This document shows, piece after piece, positions 22,535 to 34,172 of a DNA stretch of 64,000 nt. Below the pieces are notes generated by a model, which did not search any database, had not been told where the DNA came from, and saw nothing but the letters and a program-made list of their open reading frames with translations. This DNA comes from Zygnema cylindricum (lineage: Eukaryota; Streptophyta; Zygnematophyceae; Zygnematales; Zygnemataceae), in contig JBBHKE010000927.1 of the NCBI GenBank assembly GCA_037447655.1, positions 1-64,000 of the forward strand, read 5' to 3'. A program made the position numbers and the translations under genes. Position 1 is the stretch's first letter. Each line of letters begins with the position of its first letter.

Positions 22535-23569
22535 TGTAGAAATAAAAAGGTTATTTTTAGTATTTTCTAGGTTTTGCAAAATGCAGAAAAGAAGCCGAGG
22601 CAGTCTGCCTCTAACTTCTCTCTTCAGCTCCCACACTTGTCGTAGTCACTGAAGGTTGAAGAGGGAGCTAGAGCCATGGCTGCCTATGCTGATTAGAGAT
22701 AGAGTTACGGGTTGTAGATTTTGGTAGATTTACCAAAATATAAATTGACGGACCCAGGATTTGAACCGGGTACCTACCGTCCAACACTTAGCCTGTAGCC
22801 TTAGCCATTTAGTCTGCCATCATGCTTGGAGATATATGGTTTGATAGTTATTTAAATGTTAACACGTAGTCTATTTCATTTAACGGGATCTTTAAACATA
22901 GATACAGTTTGTAAAGTACGGCGCACGAAACATACGAAACAAATACTGAGCATTTTGTTTAGAAAGCGAAACAAATACTCCGGAAGTATTTATAACGGTC
23001 ATGATTGTAATCCACCTTAATCGGACGGCCTCGAAGCATGCCGAGATCGTGGAATAGGTTTTCGGCGGTTTGCGGTTGACGTCACGTCAATTGCCACGTG
23101 GCACAATCACATTGGATTACGACATCTCCTGGGATTCTAAAAACGAATCAAAAAATGACATGTGTCGACTTTTTGGCCATGTTGAACAATATCCGTACAT
23201 AAAGTACATCGGCACATGTACCTTTATGCACGAAACACTATTATGATTGGTGCCGTACTTCAGTAGATAGAGTTTAAGAGAGAGATAGGACTTAGAAAAA
23301 TTTGATTGATTAGACCCTCTCTCCCAGAGAACTCCTGTACAAAAGGTCAACTTTGACCCTTAATAACTTACTGCTCAGGGGAGCAAATTCAGAGATTCTT
23401 TTTGCTATAGACTCAAGGGAGTCTTGCCTTTACAAGGGTGAAGGTGGTCAGAGATTTTGGTCTGCCAGGGTGGCAGTTATTCTTGCTGAAACACAAAGGG
23501 GTCAGGGTTATCCTAGAGGCTTCGTGTGAGCTGCCTACTCTGAGGTCCTATGGAGGTCTCAGAGTTACA
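22535..23569 (+). mobile_element. Element A 3' LTR
   Basis: Near-identical to 17150-18183 (for example CTTGTCGTAGTCACTGAAGG against CTTGTCATAGTCACTAAAGG). Ends GGTCTCAGAGTTACA, then the ATGAC duplication. Confidence 0.93.
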
Positions 23570-23573
23570 ATGA

Positions 23574-24110
23574 CCGCGGAGAACGATACGAGGATGTAAA
23601 CATGGCAGTGGAGAACTTTCTCAAGCACCTCACTCAAGCTTTGGCCACTCCACATCTTAACATTTACAGGGCAGAGGAATTGTGGGAGAGTTTGGTGGAG
23701 ATATATAGAGCTAGAACTATTCAGGAGCTTTAGTTGGCTGAGCAAAAGCTAGTGAGTTACACTTACAAAGGAGGAAAGATGTTTGATTACTATAATGATC
23801 TTTCTTGTTTGTATATGGAGATGGAAAGTGGCAGGTGGATAGGTACAATGAAAATGAAAGTTAACACTCTTATCATGAAGTTACTAGATGAGTTTGAGAA
23901 CATAGTGTACCGAGTACAGGAAATGCCTGATAGTTCATGGAAATGGAACATAGTGGTTAGGATGATTCTTGTGCAGGAAAACACAATGGAGATTAGGAGA
24001 GGAGGAAAGAGCATTCAAGCTCTAGCAACAGGAGGGGACCGATGGGGGAAGGACTCGAAGAAACCTTACCAAGGGGAAAAGGATCATTCTAGGGGACCAA
24101 GGCCCCTATA
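23574..24110 (+). pseudogene. Element B gag
   Basis: UBN2/copia-type Gag: NMAVENFLKHLTQALATPHL, then YTYKGGKMFDYYNDLSCLYM, FENIVYRVQEMPDSSWKWN and VRMILVQENTMEIRR. It is interrupted by TAG at about 23731 (IQEL stop LAEQK) and another stop before the knuckle. It aligns throughout with the gag of elements A and C. Confidence 0.85.
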
Positions 24111-26171
24111 GGGTATTTGTCACTTTTGGAAAAAGTCGGGACACTTCATCGCAGATTGTGTCAAGCTGTCAGAGCTGAGGCTCCAAGAGAACCTTGGAGG
24201 GGGTTTTTCCGGAGGGAAGAAAAACGCACTTGTGGCTACAAAAGTGACTGGAGAAATCGAGGATGAGTCCTCTGAGGAGGATGGGGAGATTCTTCTTGAC
24301 GAGAGTCTAGAGGAGAAGGAGATCCCTCGGAAACAGAAGTGTGCCCTTGGAGCAATTCGGGAAGCTCCACAGGAAGGATGGATTATCGACTTAGGTGCAT
24401 CCAAGCATATGTGTCATGATAAAGAATTCTTCACTAAGCTAAGAAAGATCCCTATTGTAGAAATAGAGTATGGGGATGGGAGAGTGGTTACTACAGATCT
24501 AGTGGGATAAGTAGATTTGAAAGTCTTAATGGAGGGTAAGACTTCTATATTTACATTCTCAGATGTACTCTACATCCCTCAGCTGAGTAAAAATCTTGTC
24601 ACTACGTCTGTGCTAGATGACAAAGAGTTTGATACCTTAACTAGAAAGGGAGTCTTTACAGCTAAGTATGGGGATGAAGTTTACTTCACGGCAAATAAGG
24701 GTAGCTAAGCAATTTTATGGCTTAACATGAGTAATGAAAAGAAGAATGCTTATTATATTGGTGTTCCTAAGTTGATGATTTGGCATAAGCGGTTAGGGCA
24801 TGTGCATGTTGATAGGTTAAGGGAAATGAAAAAGCTTGGGGTAGTAGATGGCATTCAGTTTGGGGAAATGAAATGATGGATGATTATAGTGGTTTTGCTC
24901 AAGGTAAAGCTCACAGACTTCCCTTTCCCAAAGCCGCCATATATAGAGGTGAGAAAGTGTTAGACTTGGTCCACACAGATATTTGGGGACCATCAAAAGT
25001 ACCTTCGGTTGGAGGAAAGAGGATTATGATGACAATAACCGATGACTAATCTAGATATTCTAGAGTCTACTTTCTAGAAAAAAAGTCTAAAGCATCAACT
25101 TACTTCAAAGAATATAAAGCCTGGAGTGAGAAGTTGCATGAAACCCCCATTAAAAGGATAAGGAGTGATAATTGGGGGGAATATACCTCTAACCAGTTTG
25201 AGCAATATCTGAGAGATGAGGGAGTGCAGCACCAGAAAACTTTACCATATAACCCGGAACAAAATGGGGTTGCTGAGAGGTTGAATCGAACACTAGGAGA
25301 TAGTGCATGTAGTATGCTGGCTGACAAGAAAATAGGAAAGAGATTTTGGGCAGAAGTAATGAATTGTGCCAACTACATTAAGAATAGAGTCCTTACCTCA
25401 ACTAGTGACACCTTATGAGAGATGGGTTGGAAGGAAACCAAATATCTCACACGTTAAAGTGTTCGGTAGCCAAGTCTACAGTCTTGACACGGATAAGAAA
25501 AACTGGAAACTAGATGCTAAGGGAAAACCTAGATACTTTGTGGGATATGATGAGGATGTTAAGGGATATAGAGTTTATGATTTAGCAAAGAAAGATATCA
25601 TTATGGTCAAACACTTAGTTTTCATGGATGAAGGGAAGTCATTCGACCCCTTCAAATATACAAAGAAGATAAGAATCAGATTTGAGTCCGAAAGTGAGGA
25701 GAACTCGATCATTCCCGAAAGGGACATGAGTGAAACCGTGATTGCAAATTCAGGGGAGATCGAAGATACAGGAGACTCACCGAAAACCTCACATACTCTT
25801 ATGGACTTCGAGGAGGTAGAAGAAGCGGGACAAGAACCGGCTACCATGGACAAGGGAGACAATAAGACAGTGAGAAGAAATCGAAGACATCCATTCATTC
25901 AAGCTTCAGAGTTTAAGGGAGGAAGGAGGAGCAACAAAAGGATACAGGAAAAACAAACGGCTCATAAGGTAACTAAGCTATCCCACCCAGATGAGCCTTA
26001 GTCTTACTCGGAGGCAGTGAATAGTCTAGAGAAAGAAATATGGATTAGAGCCATAAATGATTAGATGATACTTGGGAATTAGCGGATTGTCTTACAGACA
26101 GAAAACGTGTTGGGTGTAAATGGGTATTTAAACTAAAAGTGAACCCAGATAATACCATTGAGAGATATAAG
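24111..26171 (+). pseudogene. Element B protease, integrase and partial RT
   Basis: The zinc knuckle reads CHFWKKSGHFIADC, with Trp replacing the second Cys. The protease site reads WIIDLGASKHMC, with DLGA instead of DSGA. The integrase has a WHKRLGHVHVDRL zinc motif (its Cys pair decayed), HTDIWGPSKVPS, SDNWGEYTSNQFE and PEQNGVAERLNRTLGD, covering the DDE triad. A linker with an RRSNKRIQEKQ motif follows. RT starts with GCKWVFKLKVN and stops at 26171. Stops at about 24508, 24706, 25048 and 26000, plus frameshifts, make it inactive. Confidence 0.88.
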
Positions 26172-26416
26172 TGTTGTTTTGGAAAGCTTTCAGTCTCATC
26201 ATATTAGTAGGACGACAGAAAGGTAGTAGTTTGTAGCGTAAGTTTCATGAGGATATGCATCATCACTTGAGTGCAGTACTTGACAATGCAGTTGCTATGC
26301 AGACAAAGCAGCGCAATAGCTATGCTGACAGAGAAGCGCAGCAGCGCAGCTCCTATGCATACAAAGCGGCGCAGCAGCGAAACTGCGACACTGACAGGAC
26401 AAACGCAGCCGCGGTT
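26172..26416 (+). mobile_element. LTR-like fragment D, left part
   Basis: Follows element B RT at a sharp junction and starts TGTTGTTTTGGAAAGC. It is rich in GCAGCGCAGC words (AAGCAGCGCAATAGCTATGC, GCGCAGCAGCGCAGCTCC), recalling the outer-element LTR but not alignable to it. It probably continues at 33862-34172 on the other side of element C and the solo LTR. Its family and ends are unresolved. Confidence 0.4.
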
Positions 26417-27404
26417 TGTAGAAATTTATGGTTTTTTTTTTTAAGTATTTTCTAAGTCTGAATAGAATTATAGAAAGAAACCGAGGCAGTCTATCGCTAA
26501 CTTCTCTCTCCCACTCTCAAACTTGTCGCAGTCATTGAGAAATTGGAGAGGAAGCTAGAGCCATGGCTACCTAGGCTATCCAGAGGTTTACGGGATATAA
26601 ATATTAGTTTATTTATAATTTAGAATATATATACTAAAATATATGTGCCGCCTCCAAGAATTGATCCTGGAACCTACCAGCCGATAATCAGCCGTTAGCC
26701 GGTAGCTGTAACCGTTATGTCTAAAGATAGTGTTAAGTACTATATAGATTGATAATTAATTAAACATTGATACGTAAAATAGTTCATTTAACTGAAATAG
26801 TTTTACGGGAGACACAGATCCAGTATTGTAAAAGTACAGATTACGGTACGTATAAGAAACGGATACCGCGCATTTATTTCTTTACCGAAACGAATACCGC
26901 ACATGTATTTATTACGGCTACGATTAAATGTAAATTTACTGGGACAGCCGAAATCTAAACGCCGAGATCGCAGAAGAGAATTTCGGCGGTTTTTGATCAT
27001 CGCCACATCGGATGACACGTGGCGAAATGACATTCGATCCCGGCATCTTCGAGAATTAAGGGAGCGAATTTGGAGATACCACGTGTCGACATTTAAGCCA
27101 TGTCGTACAATGTCCGTACATAAATTACACTTGCAAGTGTACTTTTGTGTACGGTGGAGTAATCTGATTGGCTCCGTACATCAGTAGATAGCCTTTGTGA
27201 GAGAGATAGGACTTAGAAAAATTAGGAGATAAGACCCTCTCCCCCAGAGAGCTTCTATACAAAAGGTCAACTTTGACCCTCCATAACTTACTGCTCAGGG
27301 GAGCAAATTTAGAGATTCTTTTTGCTATCGACTCAAGGGAGTCTTGCTTTCACAGAGGGTGAAGTTGGTCAGAGTTTTTGTCTGCCAAGGTGGCAATTAT
27401 TTTT
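26417..27404 (+). mobile_element. Element C 5' LTR, 3' end deleted
   Basis: Starts TGTAGAAATTTATGG. It aligns with the 3' LTR as far as GGTGGCAATTATTTTT (about 27404), then jumps directly to GGGAGGAAGCAGATTCACC, which is gag sequence. Compared with the 3' LTR and with element A, about 90 bp of LTR end, the primer-binding site, the leader and the gag N-terminus are missing. The element could not prime reverse transcription. Confidence 0.85.
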
Positions 27405-29811
27405 GGGAGGAAGCAGATTCACCAGGAAAGAGGATCCACCTTCAACGGAGGAAACAAAAGAAAGAGAGGTGGTGGACAAAGGAAAGGAGAAGGAGGCGAC
27501 CACACCAATAGCAATAGGTTCGGCATTCATGTCACCTATTCTGAGGAACGAGGAGAATGATACTCAAACTTGGGATTTCAACAATATGGCAGCAAAGCAC
27601 TTCATCCTACGCCATCTTACTCAAGGACTTGTATGTCCTCATTTGCAAGTAGAAAGGGCATCCGATCTATGGATGGCTCTTATAGAGATGTACCGAAGTG
27701 GTACGATTCAGCAACAAAAGGTGGTTGATCAAAAAGTTAAGGAATATGTATACAAAGGGGGGAAAATGTTGGATTTTTGCAATGAGCTTGCTACACTTTT
27801 CATGGAGCTAGAGAGTGCGGGAAAAGATTTTATTGAAAAAGAAAAGGTTAACGGTTTACTGATGAAGTTACCCGATGAGTTCGAGAACATAGTCAACCGT
27901 GTGCAGGACTTGCCAGACTCAAGGTGGATATGGAATTCAATGGTAGGTATGATTCTCATTCGGGAGAATACGATTAAGATCCGAAAGGGAGGAAAGAGTG
28001 GCCAAGCCTTGGCAACTTCGACCGATTGGAGGAACAAAGATTCCCGGAAACCGGTCGAAAACTATGGGGGAAGGGAGCAGAAAAAACAAATCGACAAGTT
28101 CGGACCAAGGGCTCCCAAAGGTTTATGTCATTTTTGTAAGAAACCGGGGCACTATATGGCTGAGTACACTAAGCTAAACGAGCTTTGGTTAAAGGAGGGG
28201 CAGATCGGTGGTACCCCGAGAGGAAAGAAAAAGGCCTTTGTGACAGAGGTACATGAGGCAAAATCCAAGGACGAGGACAATGAGCTCCTTTTGGATGAGG
28301 AGTTGGAGGCGAAAAACGAGGTCGAAATTCCACCAAGGAAGAAATATGCTTATGGTGGATTGAATGGTGAAGCAGGATGGATTATAGATTTAGGTGACTC
28401 CATGCACATGGGTAAGGATAAGCACCTGTTCACTAAGATAAGAAATATTCCCACCTTTGAGATAGAGTACGGGGATGGGAGGATAGTCACCACAACTCTT
28501 GTAGGATCGCTAGATTTGAAAGTGTTAGTAGAAGGAAAGACATCTATAGTAACATTCTCCAATGTATTGTTTATTCCGGAGCTGAACAAAAACCTCATCT
28601 GTACATCTGTATTAGATGATAAGGGTTTTTTTACTAGTAGTAGGGAAGAAGTCTTTACTGCTAGTTTTGAGGAGGAGGTCTATTTCATTGCTGAGAAAGG
28701 TAGCCAAGGGATGTTTAGGCTGATTTTAATTAATGGAACAAAAAAACTATATTATGCTGGTGTTCATGATATTATGATGTGGCATAAGAGGCTTGGGCAT
28801 GTGAATCTAGACAAGTTAAGAGAGATGAAAAAGATGGGAGTGGTGGAAGGGATTCAGTTCAGTGAGAGTGATAATATAAGTGATTGTAGTGGATGTGCTC
28901 AAGGTAAAACACACAGATTACCCTTTCCTAAAACTGCCACCTATAAGGGAGGAAAAATTCTAGATATAGTACACACAGATATTTGGGGACAGGCTAAAGT
29001 GCCCTCACCGGGTGGGAAGAGATTTATGATGACTATCACTGATGATTGGTCTCGGTATTCCCGGGTGTATTTTTTGAAAAACAAGTCTGAAGCTCAGGAT
29101 TGTTTTAGACAATATAAAGCATGGAGCCAAAAACTCCATGAAACTCCAATCAAGAGAATAACGAGTGACAATGGTGGAGAGTATACTTCTAACCAGTTTG
29201 AGGATTTTTTGAGGAAAGATGGGGTCCAACACGAAAAGATTGTTCCAGAAAACCCAGAACAGAATGTGGTAGTTGAAAGGTTAAATAGAACACTAAGTGA
29301 TAGTGCTAGAAGTATGTTGTCAGATAAGAAGATAGGAAAAAGGTTTTGGGCAGAAGCAATGAACTATGCTAATTACCTCAAGAATAGAGTTCTTACTTCA
29401 GCTATAAAATATCAAACACCTTATGAGAGATGGACAGGCCGGAAACCAGACATATCTCACTTAAAGGTTTTCGGCAGTCAAGTATCCAGTCTAGATACAG
29501 ATCGGTCTAATTGGAAGCTAGATCCTAAAGGAAAACCGGGATACTTATTAGGATATGATGAGGATGTTAAAGGATATAGAGTTTATGATGTAAAAAGGGA
29601 AGATATAATCTTAGTAAAGCATCTAGTAGTTATAGATGAAGGAAAGTCTGTGGATCCCTTCACATATACAAAGTCACTAAAACTCAGATTTGAGTCAGAA
29701 AATTCCAACGACTTTGAGCTTCTTAACTATCCAGGTTTAAGAGAAGATGACATTCTTGAAGGTATAAATCAGACCGGAAAACACTCGGCTGTGGAAACTC
29801 CAGTGACCTAA
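27405..29811 (+). pseudogene. Element C gag-protease-integrase, long open frame
   Basis: An uninterrupted frame of over 800 codons; the nominal ATG at 27322 lies in the LTR, so the true start is lost. Gag core: MAAKHFILRHLTQGLVCPHL, FENIVNRVQDLPDSRWIW. The knuckle is CHFCKKPGHYMAEY, with the final Cys replaced by Tyr. The protease site reads IIDLGDSMHMGK, replacing DSGAS and the later Cys. The integrase keeps WHKRLGHVNLDKL, CSGCAQGKTHRLPF, HTDIWGQAKVPSP, SDNGGEYTSNQFE and PEQNVVVERLNRTL. Despite its openness it lacks a working protease and knuckle. Confidence 0.9.
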
Positions 29812-31720
29812 AGCGGAAGACGTGGTGGAAATTGATTCGGAATCAAGGGATAGGGGAGAAGCCGAGATTGTTCGAAAGACTCCACGAGAACCATCTATTC
29901 CGGCCTCAGATTTTGAGGGGGGAAGGAGAAGAAGCATAAGACTGCAAGAAAAACAGGTTAATAACAAGGTAACTAAACTATCTGATCAAGATGGACCTTT
30001 AACTTATGGAGAGGCGATGACTTGTCTAGAAAGAAACCGGTGGAAGACAGCCATCAATGAGGAGATGGCCTCAATTATAGCAGCCGATACTGGGGAGCTA
30101 GTGGATTGTCCACCTAACCGAAAACCAATTGGTTGTAAGTGGGTTTTCAAATTAAAACTGAACCCAAATAACACAATCGAGCGCTACAAGGCCTGATTTG
30201 TGGCAAAAGGATTTACACAAAAGGAGGGAATTGACTACGAGGAAACCTTTGCCCCGATGGTCAGATTTCCCTCCGTCCGCATACTCCTCAGTTTAGCAGC
30301 AGCGGAAGACATGGAAGTGCACCAGATGGACATCAAGACAGCCTTTTTGCATGGAGAATAGGAAGAGGAGATCTTCACGCGACAACCCGAAGGGTTTGTG
30401 GAGGAAGGAGAGGAGAGTAAGGTATGCTGGCTGATTAAATCTCTTTATGGTTTGAAACAAGCGCCTCGACAGTGGAATAAGAAGCTTGATAGGTTTCTTA
30501 CTGGTCTCGAATATATCTGGATCAGCTCAAATCACTCAATCTATGTTTTCGAAGACGAGGAAGGTTTTATATTTATTGAAATTTAAGTTGATGATTTGCT
30601 TGTCTTAAGTAAATCAATGGAAAAAAATTAATAAACTGAAAACCGATCTTAAGGGGAGATTTGAAATGAAGGATATGGGGGAAGCATAATATATTTTGGG
30701 AATTCAAGTAAAGAGAGACCGAAAAAGAAAAATTATAAGATTGACTCAAAAAGAAGCAATAGGGAACATGCTTGAAAAATTTCAAATAGATAAAGCTAAT
30801 AGTTGTACAACTCCAATGGAGTTGAAGAAGGGAAGTGAGGGGAGTGAGGAAGAAGGAGTCATAGTCTTAGACGAGGAATTATCTCCTGAAGAACAGAAGT
30901 TTATGACATGCTTGAAAAATTTCAAATGGATAAAGGTAATAGTTGTACAACTCCAATGGAGTTGAACAAGGGAAGTGAGGGGAGTGAGGAAGAAGGAGTC
31001 ATAGTCTTAGATGAGGAATTATCTCCTGAAGAACAAAAGTTCATGCAGACTATTCCTTATAGGCAAGTAGTGGGAAGTCTAATCTATTTTATGAATTGTA
31101 CCCGGCCGGATTTAGCTACAGCTGTAGGAGTGCTGAGTAGTAGTCAAAATGCTCCCACTAAGAGGGATTGGGAGGCAGCTAAGAGAGTCGTTAGATATTT
31201 GATAGGAAATAGGGACCTATGGTTGCATTTGGGTGAGGAGAATACTTACATCACTATTTGGAGTGATGCCAGTTATAGTGATGCTCCTATGAGGAAATGC
31301 ACTTCTGGATATATATTATATGTGGGTGATGGGGCTTGATGTTGGAGTAGCAAACAACAAAAAGATATTGCTCAGTCCACCATGGAGGCAGAGTATATGG
31401 CCTCTTGCTCTGCTGTAAAAGAATTGATGTGGGTGAAGTCTTTGCTTGGTGAGCTTGGTCACCTTAAGAGTGGTGTGCAAAAAATATTTTATGATAATCA
31501 GGCAGCAATAGCTCTTTTTGCCAATCCTAAACATCATTTTAAAGCTAAACACATGGAAATTAGACTCAGCTTTGTTAGAGAGAAAGTAGAAAACAAAATA
31601 ATCAGCTTAGAGTACCGACCAAATAGTGAGATGGTAGCAGATATGATGACCAAACCTGTGCCTTCCCCTAAGCTAATTTTCTGCAAGGAAAAGTGTGGTC
31701 TGAAATTAAAGATTGACTAG
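29812..31720 (+). pseudogene. Element C reverse transcriptase-RNase H
   Basis: Separated from integrase by TAA. RT pieces: KPIGCKWVFKLKLNPNNTIE, MDIKTAFLHGE, SLYGLKQAPRQWN; the active-site region is broken (IEI stop VDDLLVLS at about 30583). A 140-bp tandem duplication at 30768-31047 shifts the frame. RNase H: SDASYSDAPMRKCTSGYI, TMEAEYMASCSAVKELMW, IFYDNQAAIALF, ending REKVENKIISLEY and KCGLKLKID. Not functional. Confidence 0.92.
30768..31047. repeat. 140-bp tandem duplication within RT
   Basis: ATGCTTGAAAAATTTCAAAT at 30768 recurs at 30908 with nearly the same following 140 bp (ATAAAGCTAATAG against ATAAAGGTAATAG). The period is not a multiple of 3, so it breaks the RT frame. Confidence 0.95.
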
Positions 31721-31733
31721 AAAATAAGGGGAG
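31720..31733 (+). other. Element C polypurine tract
   Basis: GAAAATAAGGGGAG immediately upstream of the 3' LTR, identical to that of element A. Confidence 0.88.
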
Positions 31734-32791
31734 TGTAGAAATTAATGGTCTTTATAAATTATTTTCTAGGTCTGAACAGAAATAAGAAAGGAGTCGAGGC
31801 AGTCTACCTTTAAGTTCTCTCTCCAACTCTCAAACTTGTCGCAGTCATTGAGAAATTGGAGAGGGAACTAGAGCCATGGCTACCTAGGCTATCCAGAGGT
31901 TTACGGGAAAATATATTTTAGTTAGGGGTTTAATTTATTAAAAGATATGTGCCGGCCACACGATTTGATCGTGGTACCTACCGGCTAGCAGATTGTCGGT
32001 AGCCGGTAGCCTTAGCCGTTAAGTCTAGAAGTAGTCTTACGCATTATTGGGTATGATAATTATTTAAACATTTAAACGTAGAAAAGTTCATTTAACTGTA
32101 ACTGATTACGAGAGACATTTATCGATTAAATGTAAAAGTACGGATTCCGGTAGGGATAAGAAACCAATACCGCGCATTTATTTCTTTAGTGAAACGAATA
32201 CCGTGCATGTATTTATTACGGCTACAATTAAATGTGAATTTAATCGGACGGCCGGAATTAACGCCGAGATCGCGGAAGAGGATTTCGGCAGTTTGTGGTC
32301 ATCCCAACATCGGATGACACGTGGCCGAATGACATTGAATCGCGGCATCTCCGAGGATTAAGGGAGCGAATCCGGACATACCACGTGTCGACATTTAGGC
32401 CATGTTGTACAATGGCCGTACATAAAGTACACCGGCAGCTGTACTTTTGTGTACGAAACTGAAATCTGATTATCTCCGTACATCAGTAGATAGAGTCGGT
32501 GAGAGAGATAGGACTTAGAAAAATTAGAAGATAGGACCCTCTCTCCCAGAGAGCTTCTGTACAAAAGGTCAACTTTGACCCTCCATAATTTACTACTCAG
32601 TGGAGCAAATTCAGAGATTCTTTTTGCTATCGACTCAAGGAAGTCTTCTCTTGACAGGGGTGAAGTTGGTCAGAGTTTTTGTCTGCCAGGGTGGCAGTTA
32701 TTTTTTGCTAAAACACAAAGAGGTCAGGGTTATCCTAGAGGCTTTTTGGAATCTCTCCGCTCTGAGGACTTATGGAGGTCTGAGAGTTTCA
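31734..32791 (+). mobile_element. Element C 3' LTR
   Basis: 1058 bp, TGTAGAAATTAATGGTC to GGTCTGAGAGTTTCA. Contains GACACGTGG, CCACGTGTCGAC, five GTAC words at 32407-32453, and GACTCAAGGAAGTC near the end. Confidence 0.92.
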
Positions 32792-32808
32792 GTTACCGCA
32801 CCACAGCG

Positions 32809-33861
32809 TGAAACTCTGAGGCCTCCATAAGTCCTCAGAGTGGACAACTTCTAAGAAGCCTGTAGGATAACTTTGACCCCTTTGTGTTTCAGCAAAAACA
32901 ACTTCCACCTTGGCAGATAATAACTCTAACCACCTAAACCCCTGTTTAGGTAAGACTACTTTGAGTCGATAGCAAAAATAATCTCTGAATTTGCTCCCCT
33001 GAGCAGTAAGTTATGAAGGGTCAAAGTTGACCTTTTGTACAAAAGCTCTCTGGGAGAGAGGATCCTATCTCCTAATTTTTCTAAGTCCCATCTCTCTCAA
33101 AGACTCTATCTACTAATAAACGGAGCCAATCAGATTACAGTTCTGTACATAAATGTACAACTGCCGGTGTACTTTCTGTACGAACACTGTACGACATGGC
33201 CTAAATGTTGACACGTGGTATGTCCGGATTCGCTCCCTTAATTTCGGTGATGCCGCGATCCAATGTCATTCCGCCACGTGTCATCCAATGTGGCGATGAC
33301 CACAAACCGCTGAAATCCTCTTCCGCGATCTTGGCGTTTTTTCCGGCCGTCCGATTAAATTCACATTTAATCGTAGCCGTAATAAATACATGCGCGGTAT
33401 TCGTTTCACTAAAGAAATAAATGCGCGGTATTGGTTTCTGATCCATACTGTAACCCGTACTTTTACATTACTGGATATATGTCTCCCGTAAATAGTTTCA
33501 GTTAAATGAACTATCCTACGTATGAATGTTTAATTAAATATCAAACCATTTAGTACGTAACACTAGTTAATGACTTAACGGCTAAGGCTATTGGCTACTA
33601 GCTACGTACCGTCCGGTAGGTAGAGGATCAAATCTTGTGGCCGCCACATACCTTTTAGTAAATAAACCCTTAACTAATATATATTTCCCGTAAACCTCTG
33701 GATAGCCTAGGTAGCCATGGCTCTAGCTCCCTCTCCAATTTCTCAGTGACTGCGACAAGTTTGAGAGTTGGAGAGAGAAGTTTGAGGTAGACTGCCTCGG
33801 CTTCTTTCTATATTTCTATTTAAATCTAGAAAATACTTTAAACAGACCATTAATTTCAACA
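32809..33861 (-). mobile_element. Solo LTR, copia-type, inverted
   Basis: The plus strand reads TGAAACTCTGAGGCCTCC to TTAATTTCAACA. It is flanked by perfect 5-bp duplications CAGCG (32804-32808 and 33862-33866). 1053 bp, same LTR family as element C but inverted and only 17 bp away from it. No internal sequence, so it is the product of LTR-LTR recombination. Confidence 0.96.
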
Positions 33862-34172
33862 CAGCGATATAGCGGCGTAGCCACCGCAGCGCAGCATGGT
33901 TATGGTGTCATTAGAGGAAAGCAACGCCACTCGTGTGCTGACAGGAAAGTGCAACGTCGCAATTGTGTTTCACCACATTGGTGACAAAGAACCCTCGGTT
34001 TGGCCGTAGCAGCGTAGTTTTATAAATGTAGGACGCTGCAATACCCTCGCACGCTGTGACGCTTCGCAGAGTCCAAACGTGAAACCCTGAACCCTCTTTG
34101 ATAAAGCCGCCATCCACCCCCGCGACCAGCCTAGTCAGGGCAGTTTAGAGAGTGCTTCACTCCGCACAACTA
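33862..34172 (+). mobile_element. LTR-like fragment D, right part
   Basis: Continues the GCAGCG-rich character (ATATAGCGGCGTAGCCACCG, GCAGCGCAGCATGG) and is followed by GC-richer sequence with TTTGATAAAGCCGCC. It has no ORF of note and is bounded on the right by a MITE. Confidence 0.35.

Larger units (their letters stand above)
17150..23569 (+). mobile_element. Ty1/copia element A, full length, inserted in element B
   Basis: Two LTRs of about 1034 bp flank gag-protease-integrase-RT-RNase H, the copia order. The flanks are AAGAC (17145-17149) and ATGAC (23570-23574), a 5-bp duplication with one change. The LTRs differ at few positions by eye, so this is the youngest full element here. Several stops interrupt gag-pol. 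Confidence 0.93.
15815..26171 (+). mobile_element. Copia element B, 3'-truncated and interrupted by element A
   Basis: 5' LTR 15815-16853, leader and gag start 16854-17149, then element A, then gag to RT at 23570-26171. The gag N-terminus (MMMGALCEKRCWGIII at about 16918) parallels that of element A. RT ends abruptly after NTIERYK at 26171. It carries many stops and deletions and is older than element A. Confidence 0.85.
26417..32791 (+). mobile_element. Ty1/copia element C
   Basis: 5' LTR (3' end deleted), a long gag-protease-integrase frame, broken RT-RNase H and a complete 3' LTR. The flanks CGGTT (26412-26416) and GTTAC (32792-32796) are not a clean duplication, so I cannot confirm the boundary that way. 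The LTR pair is visibly more diverged than that of element A. Confidence 0.85.

Noticed and set aside
26412-32796. A 5-bp duplication for element C
   Set aside because: The flanks CGGTT and GTTAC do not match; shifting the boundary did not give a convincing duplication.
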